A stretch of 17,961 bases of DNA from DASVAL01 sp035649575 (GTDB taxonomy: Bacteria; Planctomycetota; UBA1135; UBA2386). Both the position numbers and the translations under genes were made by a program. The stretch covers positions 1 to 17,961 of the forward strand of contig DASRJH010000308.1 in assembly GCA_035649575.1 (NCBI GenBank), written 5' to 3'. Positions 1-7,460 of this stretch are shown here, piece after piece (the first letter of the stretch is position 1; each line of letters starts with the position of its first letter). The notes beneath the pieces were generated by a model that saw only the letters and a list, made by a program, of their open reading frames with translations, was not told where the DNA came from and ran no database searches.

Positions 1-789
1 AGCAGCCAGCGTGAGTATCTGATTCCGGACCAGTCCTCCCAAGTGGGCCTCCAGGCCGAGCGACGGGTCTCCGAAAACGGCGCCGTGCTTGGCCCGATCT
101 ACGAGTTCGCCGGCATCGGCGCGCAGGGTTACCTGAGCTACTCGCCCGTCGGCCAGACCAGCGTGAGGATCGACTATCCGACCGCCGTCGCTCCGGTCGC
201 AGTCGCGAGTCTCGCGGGCAACGCGTCCTACCTCGGCAACCCAGCCTACAAGGTCACCCTCGCCACCGCGGCGCTCGGCGAAGCCAACCGCTACGTGGCG
301 TACGAGGGTGAACTGCTCATCAACACGAACACGGTGCTCGCGGGCTTCCGCATCCTGTCCCACACCGACAGCGAGTTGTTGCTCGATCCGACCTCCGGCG
401 CACTGCCTACCAACGCCACGAAGTTCCGGGTGCGGGCCAAGTTCTTGAAGGTCATCACCAACGGTACCGAAGGACTCGGCACCGTCGTGGCTGGCCCCAA
501 CCCGACTCCGGTCGCCAACCTGCGCATCGGCTTCGCGTTCCACAACGATCCGCAAGCCGGACTCTCGGGCCGCTTCCCGCCGAACGAGCAGGATTTCCTG
601 CGCGACCTCGACGATCCGACCTTCCTGAACTGGATTGCACAGCAGAGTGCCGCGGCGAACGGCAGGAATCGCCACCCGCGCTACGTGCAGTGGGACGTGA
701 TCTTCGATCTCGGTTTCGCCGGACAGCCACTGCGGCCCACGACTCCGCGCCCCGAGTTGCACTTCCTGCGCCTTCCGTTCCGATTCTGA
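1..789 (+). CDS. Hypothetical protein, C-terminal part (5' truncated by window edge)
   Basis: The reading frame is open from base 1 to a TGA at 787-789, giving 262 residues with no start in the window that must be the true one. The in-frame GTG at 43 is an internal valine just as plausibly as a start, so I treat the gene as partial. The visible part is rich in Gly, Ala, Thr and Leu, alternates short beta-like stretches, and has no transmembrane segment. It ends in a basic, proline-containing tail whose last residues are RLPFRF. This composition suits the C-terminal beta-rich domain of a secreted or surface protein, but I do not recognise the family. The next gene lies on the opposite strand and converges on it 106 bases away. 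Confidence 0.75.
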   Translation, partial: SSQREYLIPDQSSQVGLQAERRVSENGAVLGPIYEFAGIGAQGYLSYSPVGQTSVRIDYPTAVAPVAVASLAGNASYLGNPAYKVTLATAALGEANRYVAYEGELLINTNTVLAGFRILSHTDSELLLDPTSGALPTNATKFRVRAKFLKVITNGTEGLGTVVAGPNPTPVANLRIGFAFHNDPQAGLSGRFPPNEQDFLRDLDDPTFLNWIAQQSAAANGRNRHPRYVQWDVIFDLGFAGQPLRPTTPRPELHFLRLPFRF

Positions 790-895
790 TCGTGGTCGCG
801 CGCGGCACCCAGGCATACTGCTTCAGGTATATACTACGTTACGGTGTGGTGCACGGAAGCGCTGCGGGGCCTATGAGGACCGCGGTGTTGCGTTC

Positions 896-2092
896 TCACT
901 TTCTATCGATGTACAACCATTCGGTCAGGGTCTGCAGTCCACGGCTGAGGCGGATGATGTGCCCGATCTGGTGGTCGTCAATCGAGCCTGAGGCGGCGCA
1001 GCCCACCAAGTGTTCGGCCAAGACATACGCACACGCCGCGCGAACCTGGTCTTGGTCCAGTCCAAGTTGTTGGCGGACCTGCTCGAATCGAGCCTTCTCC
1101 CACACCTCCACCTTGAAGTCCGCGAGGACATCCCGAATCACTCCAACCAAGTCTCCTGCGCGCCCTTTCGGGAACACCGTTCGCAAATCTCGCAGGTTTG
1201 CAATCCTCCCGAGTGCTTGTACGCGCGGAGCGTCGCCAGCCGTCGATCGATAGCTGATCCTCTCGACGGAATAGTGTCGTATGCCGCCGCCCTCATCGAG
1301 GACTCGAGCCCGCAGTACGAGCCCATCCAAGGTGTCGAAAACACCGAGGGGAGCAATCCGCTGCTCGAGCGCCTTCAGGCCGTCGTCAAGATAGTAATCG
1401 ACCACGCTGCCATGACCCGCTGCAGCGTCCTTTCGCAGAAGAGGCAGTGCGCCCTTCTGCTCATCAGCCAGCCTTGCGATGACGCCCCACCCCGCTCCCC
1501 AGCACATGACGGAGAGTGAGTACGCCAGCAGCAGAATTGTTGACGTGGCAATGATGGTCCATGGCTCCCAGTACAGCTCTGCTCCGTGATGATAACCACC
1601 TCGCATCATGATGTCGAAGGGATCAGTGGCGCGTGGCGGCTCGTCGCGCTTCGTCTCACCAAGAGGAGTCAGGGTCCAGTCCTGGAGCCCGAAGCCAACG
1701 GCAATCCTGACGCTCTGCTCTCTCTTCTCCTCTCCCTTTCCCTCTGGCTTCTCCTCTGGCTTTTCCTTCTCCTCCTCCCCGCGCACCGTCCATTGTTGGA
1801 GAGTTGGGTAGTAGACGGTGTGCACCGTCAATGCCAGTACCAACAACACAACACCCATGGAAGCTGAAGCCCGCGCCATGAGCTTGTTTCGGTAGCAGAG
1901 GAACAGGATCGCCATGGCAATGACGAGACTCAGGCCCCCACCGATCTTGTGATAGGGTGGCAGCTCCTCCTGCAGCAGGTCCCACCCCGGCACTACCAAG
2001 GAGCCGCCTGCAGCAAGCGCAAGCAAGTCCCGCAGACGCGTCCCCCACGAAGGTGTACTGGTAGCCACGGGATTGTCGCGATTACTTGTCAT
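896..2092 (-). CDS. Four-helix membrane protein with cytosolic C-terminal domain, unknown function
   Basis: I do not recognise this 398-residue protein. Hydrophobic segments lie at about 22-36 (weak), 50-67, 76-94 and 177-203. A Glu/Lys-rich low-complexity stretch (about 105-126) follows the third. Positive charges after helix 2 (RNK, 68-70) suggest that the N-terminus is inside, residues 95-176 form a periplasmic loop, and residues 205-398 form a soluble cytosolic domain with a helical end. The ATG at 2092 overlaps the last 11 bases of the upstream gene, implying translational coupling. A longer frame starting at 2155 would lie wholly inside that gene and was rejected. GC content is visibly below that of the mutase and kinase genes. 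Coding status is well supported by length, membrane pattern and gene overlap; the function is open. Confidence 0.85.
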   Translation of the reverse strand: MTSNRDNPVATSTPSWGTRLRDLLALAAGGSLVVPGWDLLQEELPPYHKIGGGLSLVIAMAILFLCYRNKLMARASASMGVVLLVLALTVHTVYYPTLQQWTVRGEEEKEKPEEKPEGKGEEKREQSVRIAVGFGLQDWTLTPLGETKRDEPPRATDPFDIMMRGGYHHGAELYWEPWTIIATSTILLLAYSLSVMCWGAGWGVIARLADEQKGALPLLRKDAAAGHGSVVDYYLDDGLKALEQRIAPLGVFDTLDGLVLRARVLDEGGGIRHYSVERISYRSTAGDAPRVQALGRIANLRDLRTVFPKGRAGDLVGVIRDVLADFKVEVWEKARFEQVRQQLGLDQDQVRAACAYVLAEHLVGCAASGSIDDHQIGHIIRLSRGLQTLTEWLYIDRK

Positions 2093-2915
2093 TCTTCTCT
2101 GCACCGGGACTCGGCTTGGCTTTGCGCTCGCACAGCAAGAACTGGTCGACGACACCTCTGTGCACCGTCAAAGGGTGATCGCCAGTGAAGTCCTCGTTGT
2201 TGACCTCGGCGTACACAATCCACTTCCCCCAACTCAGTTTGGCAACAGCATTCGGGGTCACATCGCGGGCATTGACGGCTTTGTCCTTCGGTTCGTCATA
2301 GAAGCGGCACTTGACGATGGCGCCTTGCACCTCCTTACCGGCAGCGTCAACGACCTTGAAGCGAATCGTCTTGGTCACGCTCGGTTCCCGCATGGCCTGC
2401 GTGACCTTGACCAGCGCCAATCGCCGCTTGAGGTAGGAGTCAGCTCGGGCGAGGGTTTGAAGGGCGCGGTCGAGTTCCTTCCAGGATGCGAGGTCGGCCT
2501 TGTCCGCGTTCTGCTGCTCCGCCTTCGAGAAGGCGCTCATGTTCTCGATGAATTCGGACCTCACCGTCTCCTCGAGCACGACTTCGTCGGTAGCGAGCTT
2601 GAGAGTGCGCAAGTAATCCTGCAGCTCTTCTACCCTTCCTTGGCTCTTCTCCCCTTCGGGCTCCTTCGCCAATCGAGAGAGCCGCTCGTATTCCTCCGCG
2701 GCGATCCTTGCGAGTGCCGCGCGGGCATTTGCTTTCGACTCGGCCGCCCCCTTGTAGCGCGCAGCTTCCGGGCCCAGGCGGTCCTCTGCCTGCTTGGCAG
2801 CCGCACCAAGCACTGGCGGGAGACTCGCTGCTTCAGCTTCCTTTTTCTCTTGGCCCTTGCAGAAACAGATGGGCAGGCAGGTGGAGACCAGGACTGCAAG
2901 ACAGGAATTGCGCAT
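2082..2915 (-). CDS. Exported helical protein with C-terminal beta domain, unknown function
   Basis: This is a 277-residue protein. I chose the ATG at 2915 because it begins a clean signal peptide (Met-Arg-Asn, then a hydrophobic core to about residue 19) and has a Shine-Dalgarno (ACGGAG, 2923-2928) 7 bases upstream; the frame also extends to 2984. Several cysteines end the signal (residues 13, 17, 19), so lipidation is possible, but none sits in a standard lipobox. Residues about 23-175 are highly charged, Ala/Glu/Lys-rich and probably helical or coiled-coil. Residues about 178-265 look like an Ig-like or transthyretin-like beta sandwich. The gene overlaps the following membrane-protein gene by 11 bases, so the two are probably co-expressed and may interact in the periplasm (inference). 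Function is unknown. Confidence 0.85.
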   Translation of the reverse strand: MRNSCLAVLVSTCLPICFCKGQEKKEAEAASLPPVLGAAAKQAEDRLGPEAARYKGAAESKANARAALARIAAEEYERLSRLAKEPEGEKSQGRVEELQDYLRTLKLATDEVVLEETVRSEFIENMSAFSKAEQQNADKADLASWKELDRALQTLARADSYLKRRLALVKVTQAMREPSVTKTIRFKVVDAAGKEVQGAIVKCRFYDEPKDKAVNARDVTPNAVAKLSWGKWIVYAEVNNEDFTGDHPLTVHRGVVDQFLLCERKAKPSPGAEKNDK

Positions 2916-3154
2916 AGCTATGCTCCGTGAACCAGACCGATGGGTAAACGTCGGTGAGCAGTACGGGGCGCCACATTTTTTCACTCAATGAGCTCGTCGC
3001 AAATGGCCACGTCCGACGCGAACGATCGTTGCAAGAACCCAGCGGTCGCGAAGTCGCGATCGAATGCCTGAGTACGAGAGGCAGGTGCCGCCCAGCTTCC
3101 TCCTTGAAGCGGTGGTCGTTCTTCCGTCTACCTGGAGAGGCTACCTGCGACCGC
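2916..3154. other. Non-coding stretch upstream of the 2915 gene
   Basis: No convincing gene in either strand. It must contain the promoter of the two-gene minus-strand operon, but I see no good -35/-10 pair. A ten-base palindrome at 3021-3030 is within chance expectation for a window this size. The base composition is mixed and the stretch may include further decayed material from the adjacent IS91 fragment. Confidence 0.4.
2923..2928 (-). promoter_or_regulatory. Shine-Dalgarno fixing the start at 2915
   Basis: On the minus strand ACGGAG ends 7 bases before the ATG at 2915. It supports the start that exposes a signal peptide over the upstream in-frame ATG at 2984. Confidence 0.55.
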
Positions 3155-3595
3155 TCACCAATGCAATGCCGTCGAATCGGACGTGCGGCCTGGACCCAAA
3201 TCGTTGACCTCTCGGCGAGTAGGCTTAAGCCGCGTCCCGGACCACCCGGAACCAACCAGACCACGATCCGCCGTGTGCGGCATCGCGTCAGGTCGCACCC
3301 TAGATGCCCTCCCGCGCCCCTTGCTCGAGAACGCCACCACGTCGTCCTGCTTGCACCGAGCGCAATGCACCCGCGCAAATCCGTATCCGAGGATGCCGCA
3401 GCGCATGAACCCCTCCACCTCGCGCACGCAGAACCGTGGCACCACCCGTTCGCCAGAGGTCACCCGCTGCACGAACGTGTGCCACTGCGCCTGCACGACC
3501 CCGTAGAGCACCGTCGTCTCCGGCTCGCGCCGCCGCCACTCTGTGCACCTCGCCACCACGACTGCGATGTGGCCCGGGCAGGGCCGCGGTGGCAC
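3155..3595 (-). pseudogene. Decayed IS91-family transposase, N-terminal zinc-binding domain fragment
   Basis: The frame translates to 146 residues. About residues 24-95 (nt 3526-3311) match the N-terminal zinc-binding region of IS91-type transposases as I remember it: ETTVLYGVVQ, then PRF..RE...F.RCGIL..GFARV, then C-x2-C (Cys78, Cys81) and VAFS.KGRG. After this the family has further conserved Cys residues; here FSCKGRG reads FSSKGRG and the following Cys pair is absent. Weak similarity seems to continue (AMPHTADRGLV against RMADTAAHLV) and then shifts frame. The catalytic Tyr domain, normally several hundred residues further on, is missing. It is therefore a remnant with no expected activity. 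It lies between the low-GC two-gene module and the mutase gene, divergent from the latter. Confidence 0.7.
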
Positions 3596-3678
3596 GAAAC
3601 CGCGTCAATCCCCACAACCTGCGCCCACCCACGGAAGACGCGCCCCAGGTTGGCACATTGCGAACCCACCCCCGCGGG

Positions 3679-3684
3679 TAGATT
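3679..3684 (+). promoter_or_regulatory. Putative -10 element of the mutase gene
   Basis: TAGATT lies 12 bases before the ATG at 3697, with no Shine-Dalgarno between. A weak -35 (TTGCGA, 3658-3663) is 15 bases upstream. If used, the leader would be about 5 bases. Confidence 0.4.
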
Positions 3685-3696
3685 GCCAGCCGCACG

Positions 3697-5841
3697 ATGC
3701 CCCCCGACTTCACGAAGCTCCCATACGGTTTCGCCGAGTTCCCGAAGGCCACGCTCGCCGCATGGACGCGCGCCGCGGGCCAAACCAAGCCGTGGCTCTC
3801 GCCCGAGGGACTCGCGCACCGCGTCGTGCACACGGCCGCCGACGCGCACGTCCCCCACCTCGGCGGTTTGCCGGGTCTGGCGCCGTTCCTCGGCGGGCCC
3901 TACGCGACGATGTTCGCGCAGAAGCCGTGGACGATCCGCCAGTACGCGGGCTTCTCGACCGCCGAAGCGACCAACGACTTCTACCGCAAGGCCCTCGCCG
4001 CGGGCCAGCAGGGTCTCAGCGTCGCGTTCGATCTGCCGACACACCGCGGCTACGACAGCGACCACCCCAGAGTCAGCGGCGACGTCGGCATGGCCGGCGT
4101 TGCGATCGACTCGATCGCCGACATGCGCATCCTGTTCGCGGGCATCCCGCTCGACAAGGTATCGGTGTCGATGACCATGAACGGCGCCGTCATCCCGATC
4201 CTCGCGCTCTTCATCGCCGCCGCGGCCGAGCAGGGTGTGCCCGCTGACAAGCTCTCGGGGACCATCCAGAACGACATCCTGAAGGAGTTCATGGTCCGCA
4301 ACACCTACATCTACCCGCCCGCGCCGAGCATGCGCATCGTGCGCGACATCTTCGCGTACTGCGGCGAGAAGATGCCGAAGTTCAATTCGATCTCGGTCAG
4401 CGGCTACCACATCCACGAAGCCGGTGCTTCGGCCGACCTCGAGCTCGCCTACACGCTGGCCGACGGACTCGAATACCTGCGCACGGGCATCGCGGCCGGC
4501 CTCGACGTCGACAAGCTCGCGGGCCGCATGTCGTTCTTCTTCGCGGTCGGCATGAACTTCTTCACCGAGATCGCGAAGCTGCGCGCGGCGCGCCTCCTGT
4601 GGAGCAAGATCGTGCGTGCGTTCGGCGCCAAGGACGAGAAGTCGCTGGCGCTGCGCATGCACTGCCAGACCTCGGGCTGGTCGCTGCAGGCCCAGGATCC
4701 GTACAACAACGTCGTGCGCACGTGTCTCGAGGCGCTCGCCGCCGTGCTCGGCGGCACGCAGTCGCTGCACACGAACGCGCTCGACGAAGCGATCGCGCTG
4801 CCGACCGAGGCTTCGGCGCGCATCGCGCGCAACACGCAGCTGATCCTGCAGGAGGAGAGCCAGGTCACGCACGCGGCCGACCCGCTCGCGGGCTCCTACT
4901 ACGTCGAGTGGCTGACCGACGAGCTCGCGCGGAAGGCCTGGACGCTGATCCAGGAGGTCGAGCGGCTCGGCGGCATGACGAAGGCGATCGAAGCCGGGCT
5001 GCCGAAGCTGCGCATCGAAGAGGCCGCCGCGCGCCGTCAGGCGGCGATCGACTCGGCCGAGGAGACGATCGTCGGTGTCAACAAGTACCGGCCGCCGCAG
5101 AACGAGACGCTGGACATTCGCTCGATCGACAACACCGAAGTGCGCAGCGCGCAGATCGCGCGGCTGCAGGAGCAAAAGCGCACGCGCGACACCGGCAAGG
5201 TCCAGCAAGCGCTCGCGGCGATCACGGCCGGCGCGCGCGGCTCGGCGAACCTGCTCGAGCTCGCGATCAAGGCCGTGCAGCTCGGCGCCACAGTCGGCGA
5301 AGTCAGCACCGCGATGGAGATGGTGTTCGGGCGCCACACGAGCAATCCGCGCAGCGTGGCCGGCGTGTATGCTGCGGCCGGCAAGTCGATGGAACAACTG
5401 GTGGAAGCCCAGCGCCGCACGCAGCTGTTCCTGCAGCGGCACGGCCGCCGCCCGCGCTTCCTGATCGCGAAGATGGGTCAGGACGGGCACGACCGCGGCG
5501 CGCGCGTGATCGCGAGCGCGTTCGCGGACATGGGCTTCGATGTCGACATCGGACCGCTGTTCCAGACGCCCGACGAAGTGGCACGGCAGGCGATCGAGAA
5601 CGACGTGCACCTGTGCGGCATCAGCACGCTGGCCGGAGCGCACAAGACGCTCGTGCCCGAGCTGATCGCGCTGCTGAAGAAGCAGGGGCGCAGCGACATC
5701 CTCGTCGTCGTCGGCGGCGTGATTCCCGAGCAGGACTGGGCCGCGTTGCGCGCGGCGGGTGTTGCAGAGGTGTTCGGGCCCGGCACCGTGATCCCGCAGG
5801 CCGCGATCAAGCTGCTCGATCTGCTCGAACGAAGCGCGTAG
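3697..5841 (+). CDS. Methylmalonyl-CoA mutase (catalytic plus B12-binding domains)
   Basis: This 714-residue enzyme interconverts (R)-methylmalonyl-CoA and succinyl-CoA using adenosylcobalamin, in propionate, odd-chain fatty acid and branched amino acid metabolism. The N-terminal TIM barrel shows the family's RQYAGFS motif (Tyr83), FDLPTHRGYDSD, NDILKEFMVRNTY (Arg201) and SGYHIHEAG (His238). Tyr83 and Arg201 match the residues that select methylmalonyl-CoA over isobutyryl-CoA in mutases of known structure. A linker from about residue 500 leads to the cobalamin-binding domain with the DxHxxG motif (Asp596, His598, Gly601), where His598 should ligate cobalt. The length fits the single-chain or large-subunit form. 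Small oddity: the usual YHMQEAG reads YHIHEAG. The MeaB gene follows after one base. No epimerase or second subunit is visible here. Confidence 0.97.
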   Translation: MPPDFTKLPYGFAEFPKATLAAWTRAAGQTKPWLSPEGLAHRVVHTAADAHVPHLGGLPGLAPFLGGPYATMFAQKPWTIRQYAGFSTAEATNDFYRKALAAGQQGLSVAFDLPTHRGYDSDHPRVSGDVGMAGVAIDSIADMRILFAGIPLDKVSVSMTMNGAVIPILALFIAAAAEQGVPADKLSGTIQNDILKEFMVRNTYIYPPAPSMRIVRDIFAYCGEKMPKFNSISVSGYHIHEAGASADLELAYTLADGLEYLRTGIAAGLDVDKLAGRMSFFFAVGMNFFTEIAKLRAARLLWSKIVRAFGAKDEKSLALRMHCQTSGWSLQAQDPYNNVVRTCLEALAAVLGGTQSLHTNALDEAIALPTEASARIARNTQLILQEESQVTHAADPLAGSYYVEWLTDELARKAWTLIQEVERLGGMTKAIEAGLPKLRIEEAAARRQAAIDSAEETIVGVNKYRPPQNETLDIRSIDNTEVRSAQIARLQEQKRTRDTGKVQQALAAITAGARGSANLLELAIKAVQLGATVGEVSTAMEMVFGRHTSNPRSVAGVYAAAGKSMEQLVEAQRRTQLFLQRHGRRPRFLIAKMGQDGHDRGARVIASAFADMGFDVDIGPLFQTPDEVARQAIENDVHLCGISTLAGAHKTLVPELIALLKKQGRSDILVVVGGVIPEQDWAALRAAGVAEVFGPGTVIPQAAIKLLDLLERSA

Positions 5842-5842
5842 C

Positions 5843-6823
5843 GTGTCCTCTGTGAACGCCATGCCAGCCCTGGCCGCTGCGATCCGCGGCGGCGACACCG
5901 CGGCCCTCGCGCGCGGCATCACGCTCGTCGAGAGCCAGAGCGCGGCCGACATTGCTTTGGCCGAGGAGCTGCTGCAGACGCTGCTGCCGCACACGGGCGG
6001 CTCGCTGCGCATCGGCATCACGGGCGCGCCGGGGGTAGGCAAGAGCACGCTGATCGAAGCGCTCGGGTTGCGTCTCTGCGGCGCGGGCAGGCGCGTCGCG
6101 GTGCTCGCGGTCGATCCGAGCTCGACGATCACCGGTGGCAGCATCCTCGGCGACAAGACACGCATGACGGAACTGAGCCGGCATCGTCATGCGTTCATCC
6201 GGCCATCACCCGGCGGCGGCGGCCAGGGCGGCGTCGCCGCGCGCACACGCGAAGCGATGCTGCTCTGCGAAGCCGCGGGCTACGGCGTGGTCTTCGTCGA
6301 GACGATCGGCACCGGGCAGGGCGAAGTCAAAGTACACGGCATGGTCGACTTCTTCCTGCTGCTGTTGTCGCCGGCCGCCGGCGACGAGCTGCAGGGCATC
6401 AAACGCGGCGTCATGGAGCTGGCCGATGCCGTGCTCGTGCACAAGGCCGACGGCGACCTCGGGCCCGCCGCGGACCGCGCGGCGCAACAATGCCTGCTCG
6501 CGATGCGCGTGTTGCGCGGCGGTGACGTGGAAGCGCCGCCGATCGTGCTCGGCTCGTCCGTGACGGGCAGGGGGCTCGACGAGCTCTGGCACGCAGTCGA
6601 GCAGCGGCTCGCCACACGCCGCCAGAGCGGCGCGTTCGCGGCGAACCGCACGCGGCAGGCCGGCGAGTGGCTCGACGCGGCCGTTCGCGAACGGTTGCTG
6701 GCCGAGTTCTTCGGCGATGCCACGATCGCGCAGGCCATGGCCACGGCGCGCCACCAGGTCGCGCGCGGCGAACTGCTGCCGAGTGCGGCAGCGCGGCGGC
6801 TGTTGTCGCTGCGCAAGACCTGA
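5843..6823 (+). CDS. meaB: Methylmalonyl-CoA mutase-associated GTPase MeaB
   Basis: This 326-residue protein belongs to the G3E family of P-loop GTPases (MeaB/ArgK; MMAA in humans). It gates loading of adenosylcobalamin into the mutase and protects it from inactivation. Visible motifs are Walker A GAPGVGKST (61-69), VDPSS followed by the ILGDKTRM segment, the switch region PSPGGGGQGG, VETIGTGQGE, and DELQGIKRGVMELADA. The nucleotide-specificity motif reads HKAD (His200) where most bacterial relatives have NKAD. The start is the GTG at 5843, one base after the mutase stop, which suggests tight coupling; GTG 5852 and ATG 5861 are alternatives without a clear ribosome site to choose between them. 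The C-terminal helical part has the usual length for the family, which dimerises through it. Confidence 0.95.
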   Translation: MSSVNAMPALAAAIRGGDTAALARGITLVESQSAADIALAEELLQTLLPHTGGSLRIGITGAPGVGKSTLIEALGLRLCGAGRRVAVLAVDPSSTITGGSILGDKTRMTELSRHRHAFIRPSPGGGGQGGVAARTREAMLLCEAAGYGVVFVETIGTGQGEVKVHGMVDFFLLLLSPAAGDELQGIKRGVMELADAVLVHKADGDLGPAADRAAQQCLLAMRVLRGGDVEAPPIVLGSSVTGRGLDELWHAVEQRLATRRQSGAFAANRTRQAGEWLDAAVRERLLAEFFGDATIAQAMATARHQVARGELLPSAAARRLLSLRKT

Positions 6824-6863
6824 CGGCCAATTTGGCTCACTCGCGACCGCGCCGGCCGGCTCT

Positions 6864-6869
6864 TATCCT
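6864..6869 (+). promoter_or_regulatory. Putative -10 element of the acetyltransferase gene
   Basis: TATCCT ends 6 bases before the ATG at 6876. There is no Shine-Dalgarno and no good -35. Transcription would start at or next to the start codon. Confidence 0.35.
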
Positions 6870-6875
6870 GCGCGC

Positions 6876-7451
6876 ATGAGTACCGTGATCCGTCTCGCCA
6901 CCGCGAACGACTTCGCCGCGATCGCTGCGATCACGAATCACTACATCCGCACGACGGCGATCCACTTCGCTTACGAAGACGTCGCCGCTGACGAGCTGCG
7001 TTCGCTGTGGCGCGAGCACGAAGACGTCTACCCGTGGCTCGTCGCCGAGACCGCGCGCGCGGTCGTCGGCTACGCGAAGGCCAGCGTGTTCCGCGCGCGC
7101 ACGGCCTACCTCTGGACCACCGAGACCGGCATCTATCTCGCCCCCGAACAGTGTGGCCGCGGCCTCGGCAGACAGCTCTACGGCCGTCTGCTCGACGTGT
7201 TGCGCGCGCAGGGCTTCCACTCAGTCATCGGCGGCATCGCGTTGCCGAACGACGTGTCGGTGCGTCTGCACGAGCGTCTCGGCTTCGTGCCGTGCGGCAC
7301 CGTGCAACGCGTGGGCTACAAGTTCGACCGCTGGCACGACGTCGGCTTCTGGCAGCTCTTCTTCCAGGAAGCGGCTCAGGCACCGCGTGAACTGCTGCGC
7401 CCGGACCAGGCCTTCGACGCCACCGCGCGAGCCGCTGCCGAGCCCGAGTAG
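6876..7451 (+). CDS. GNAT N-acetyltransferase, phosphinothricin/YncA-like
   Basis: This 191-residue protein has the pattern of the Pat/Bar/YncA (MnaT) branch of GNAT acetyltransferases, which transfer acetyl from acetyl-CoA to the amino group of amino-acid-like substrates. Seen in order: IRLATANDFAAIAAITNHYI, a segment YPWLVAE....VGYAKASVFRAR, TAYLWTTETGIYL, the acetyl-CoA loop CGRGLGRQL (93-101), a NDVSVRLHERLGF segment and VGYKFDRWHDVGFWQ. In the Q/RxxGxG/A loop the first position is Cys93. The frame is open further upstream, but the ATG at 6876 matches the family's N-terminus exactly and avoids overlap with meaB. The last 25 residues are an alanine/proline-rich tail. The substrate is not determined by sequence; amino acid or methionine-analogue detoxification is possible. 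It converges on the CAP gene with a 9-base gap. Confidence 0.9.
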   Translation: MSTVIRLATANDFAAIAAITNHYIRTTAIHFAYEDVAADELRSLWREHEDVYPWLVAETARAVVGYAKASVFRARTAYLWTTETGIYLAPEQCGRGLGRQLYGRLLDVLRAQGFHSVIGGIALPNDVSVRLHERLGFVPCGTVQRVGYKFDRWHDVGFWQLFFQEAAQAPRELLRPDQAFDATARAAAEPE

Positions 7452-7460
7452 CAGTGGGCG

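Noticed and set aside
790..895. AT-richer gap with GTATATAC between convergent genes, possible terminator
   Set aside because: The only pairing (ATAC with GTAT) is four bases long; too weak to call.
3021..3030. Perfect palindrome AACGATCGTT as a possible operator
   Set aside because: Several ten-base palindromes are expected by chance in 18 kb, and it is not paired with a clear promoter.
896..3595. Defence or toxin-antitoxin island
   Set aside because: The low GC and transposase fossil invite the idea, but neither protein shows a nuclease, NTPase, toxin or known sensor motif.
3460..6165. 901-codon open frame on the minus strand
   Set aside because: It is antisense to the mutase and MeaB, whose motifs are unmistakable; long antisense frames are expected in GC-rich genes. 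Its translation is Arg/Ala/Leu-rich with no domain.
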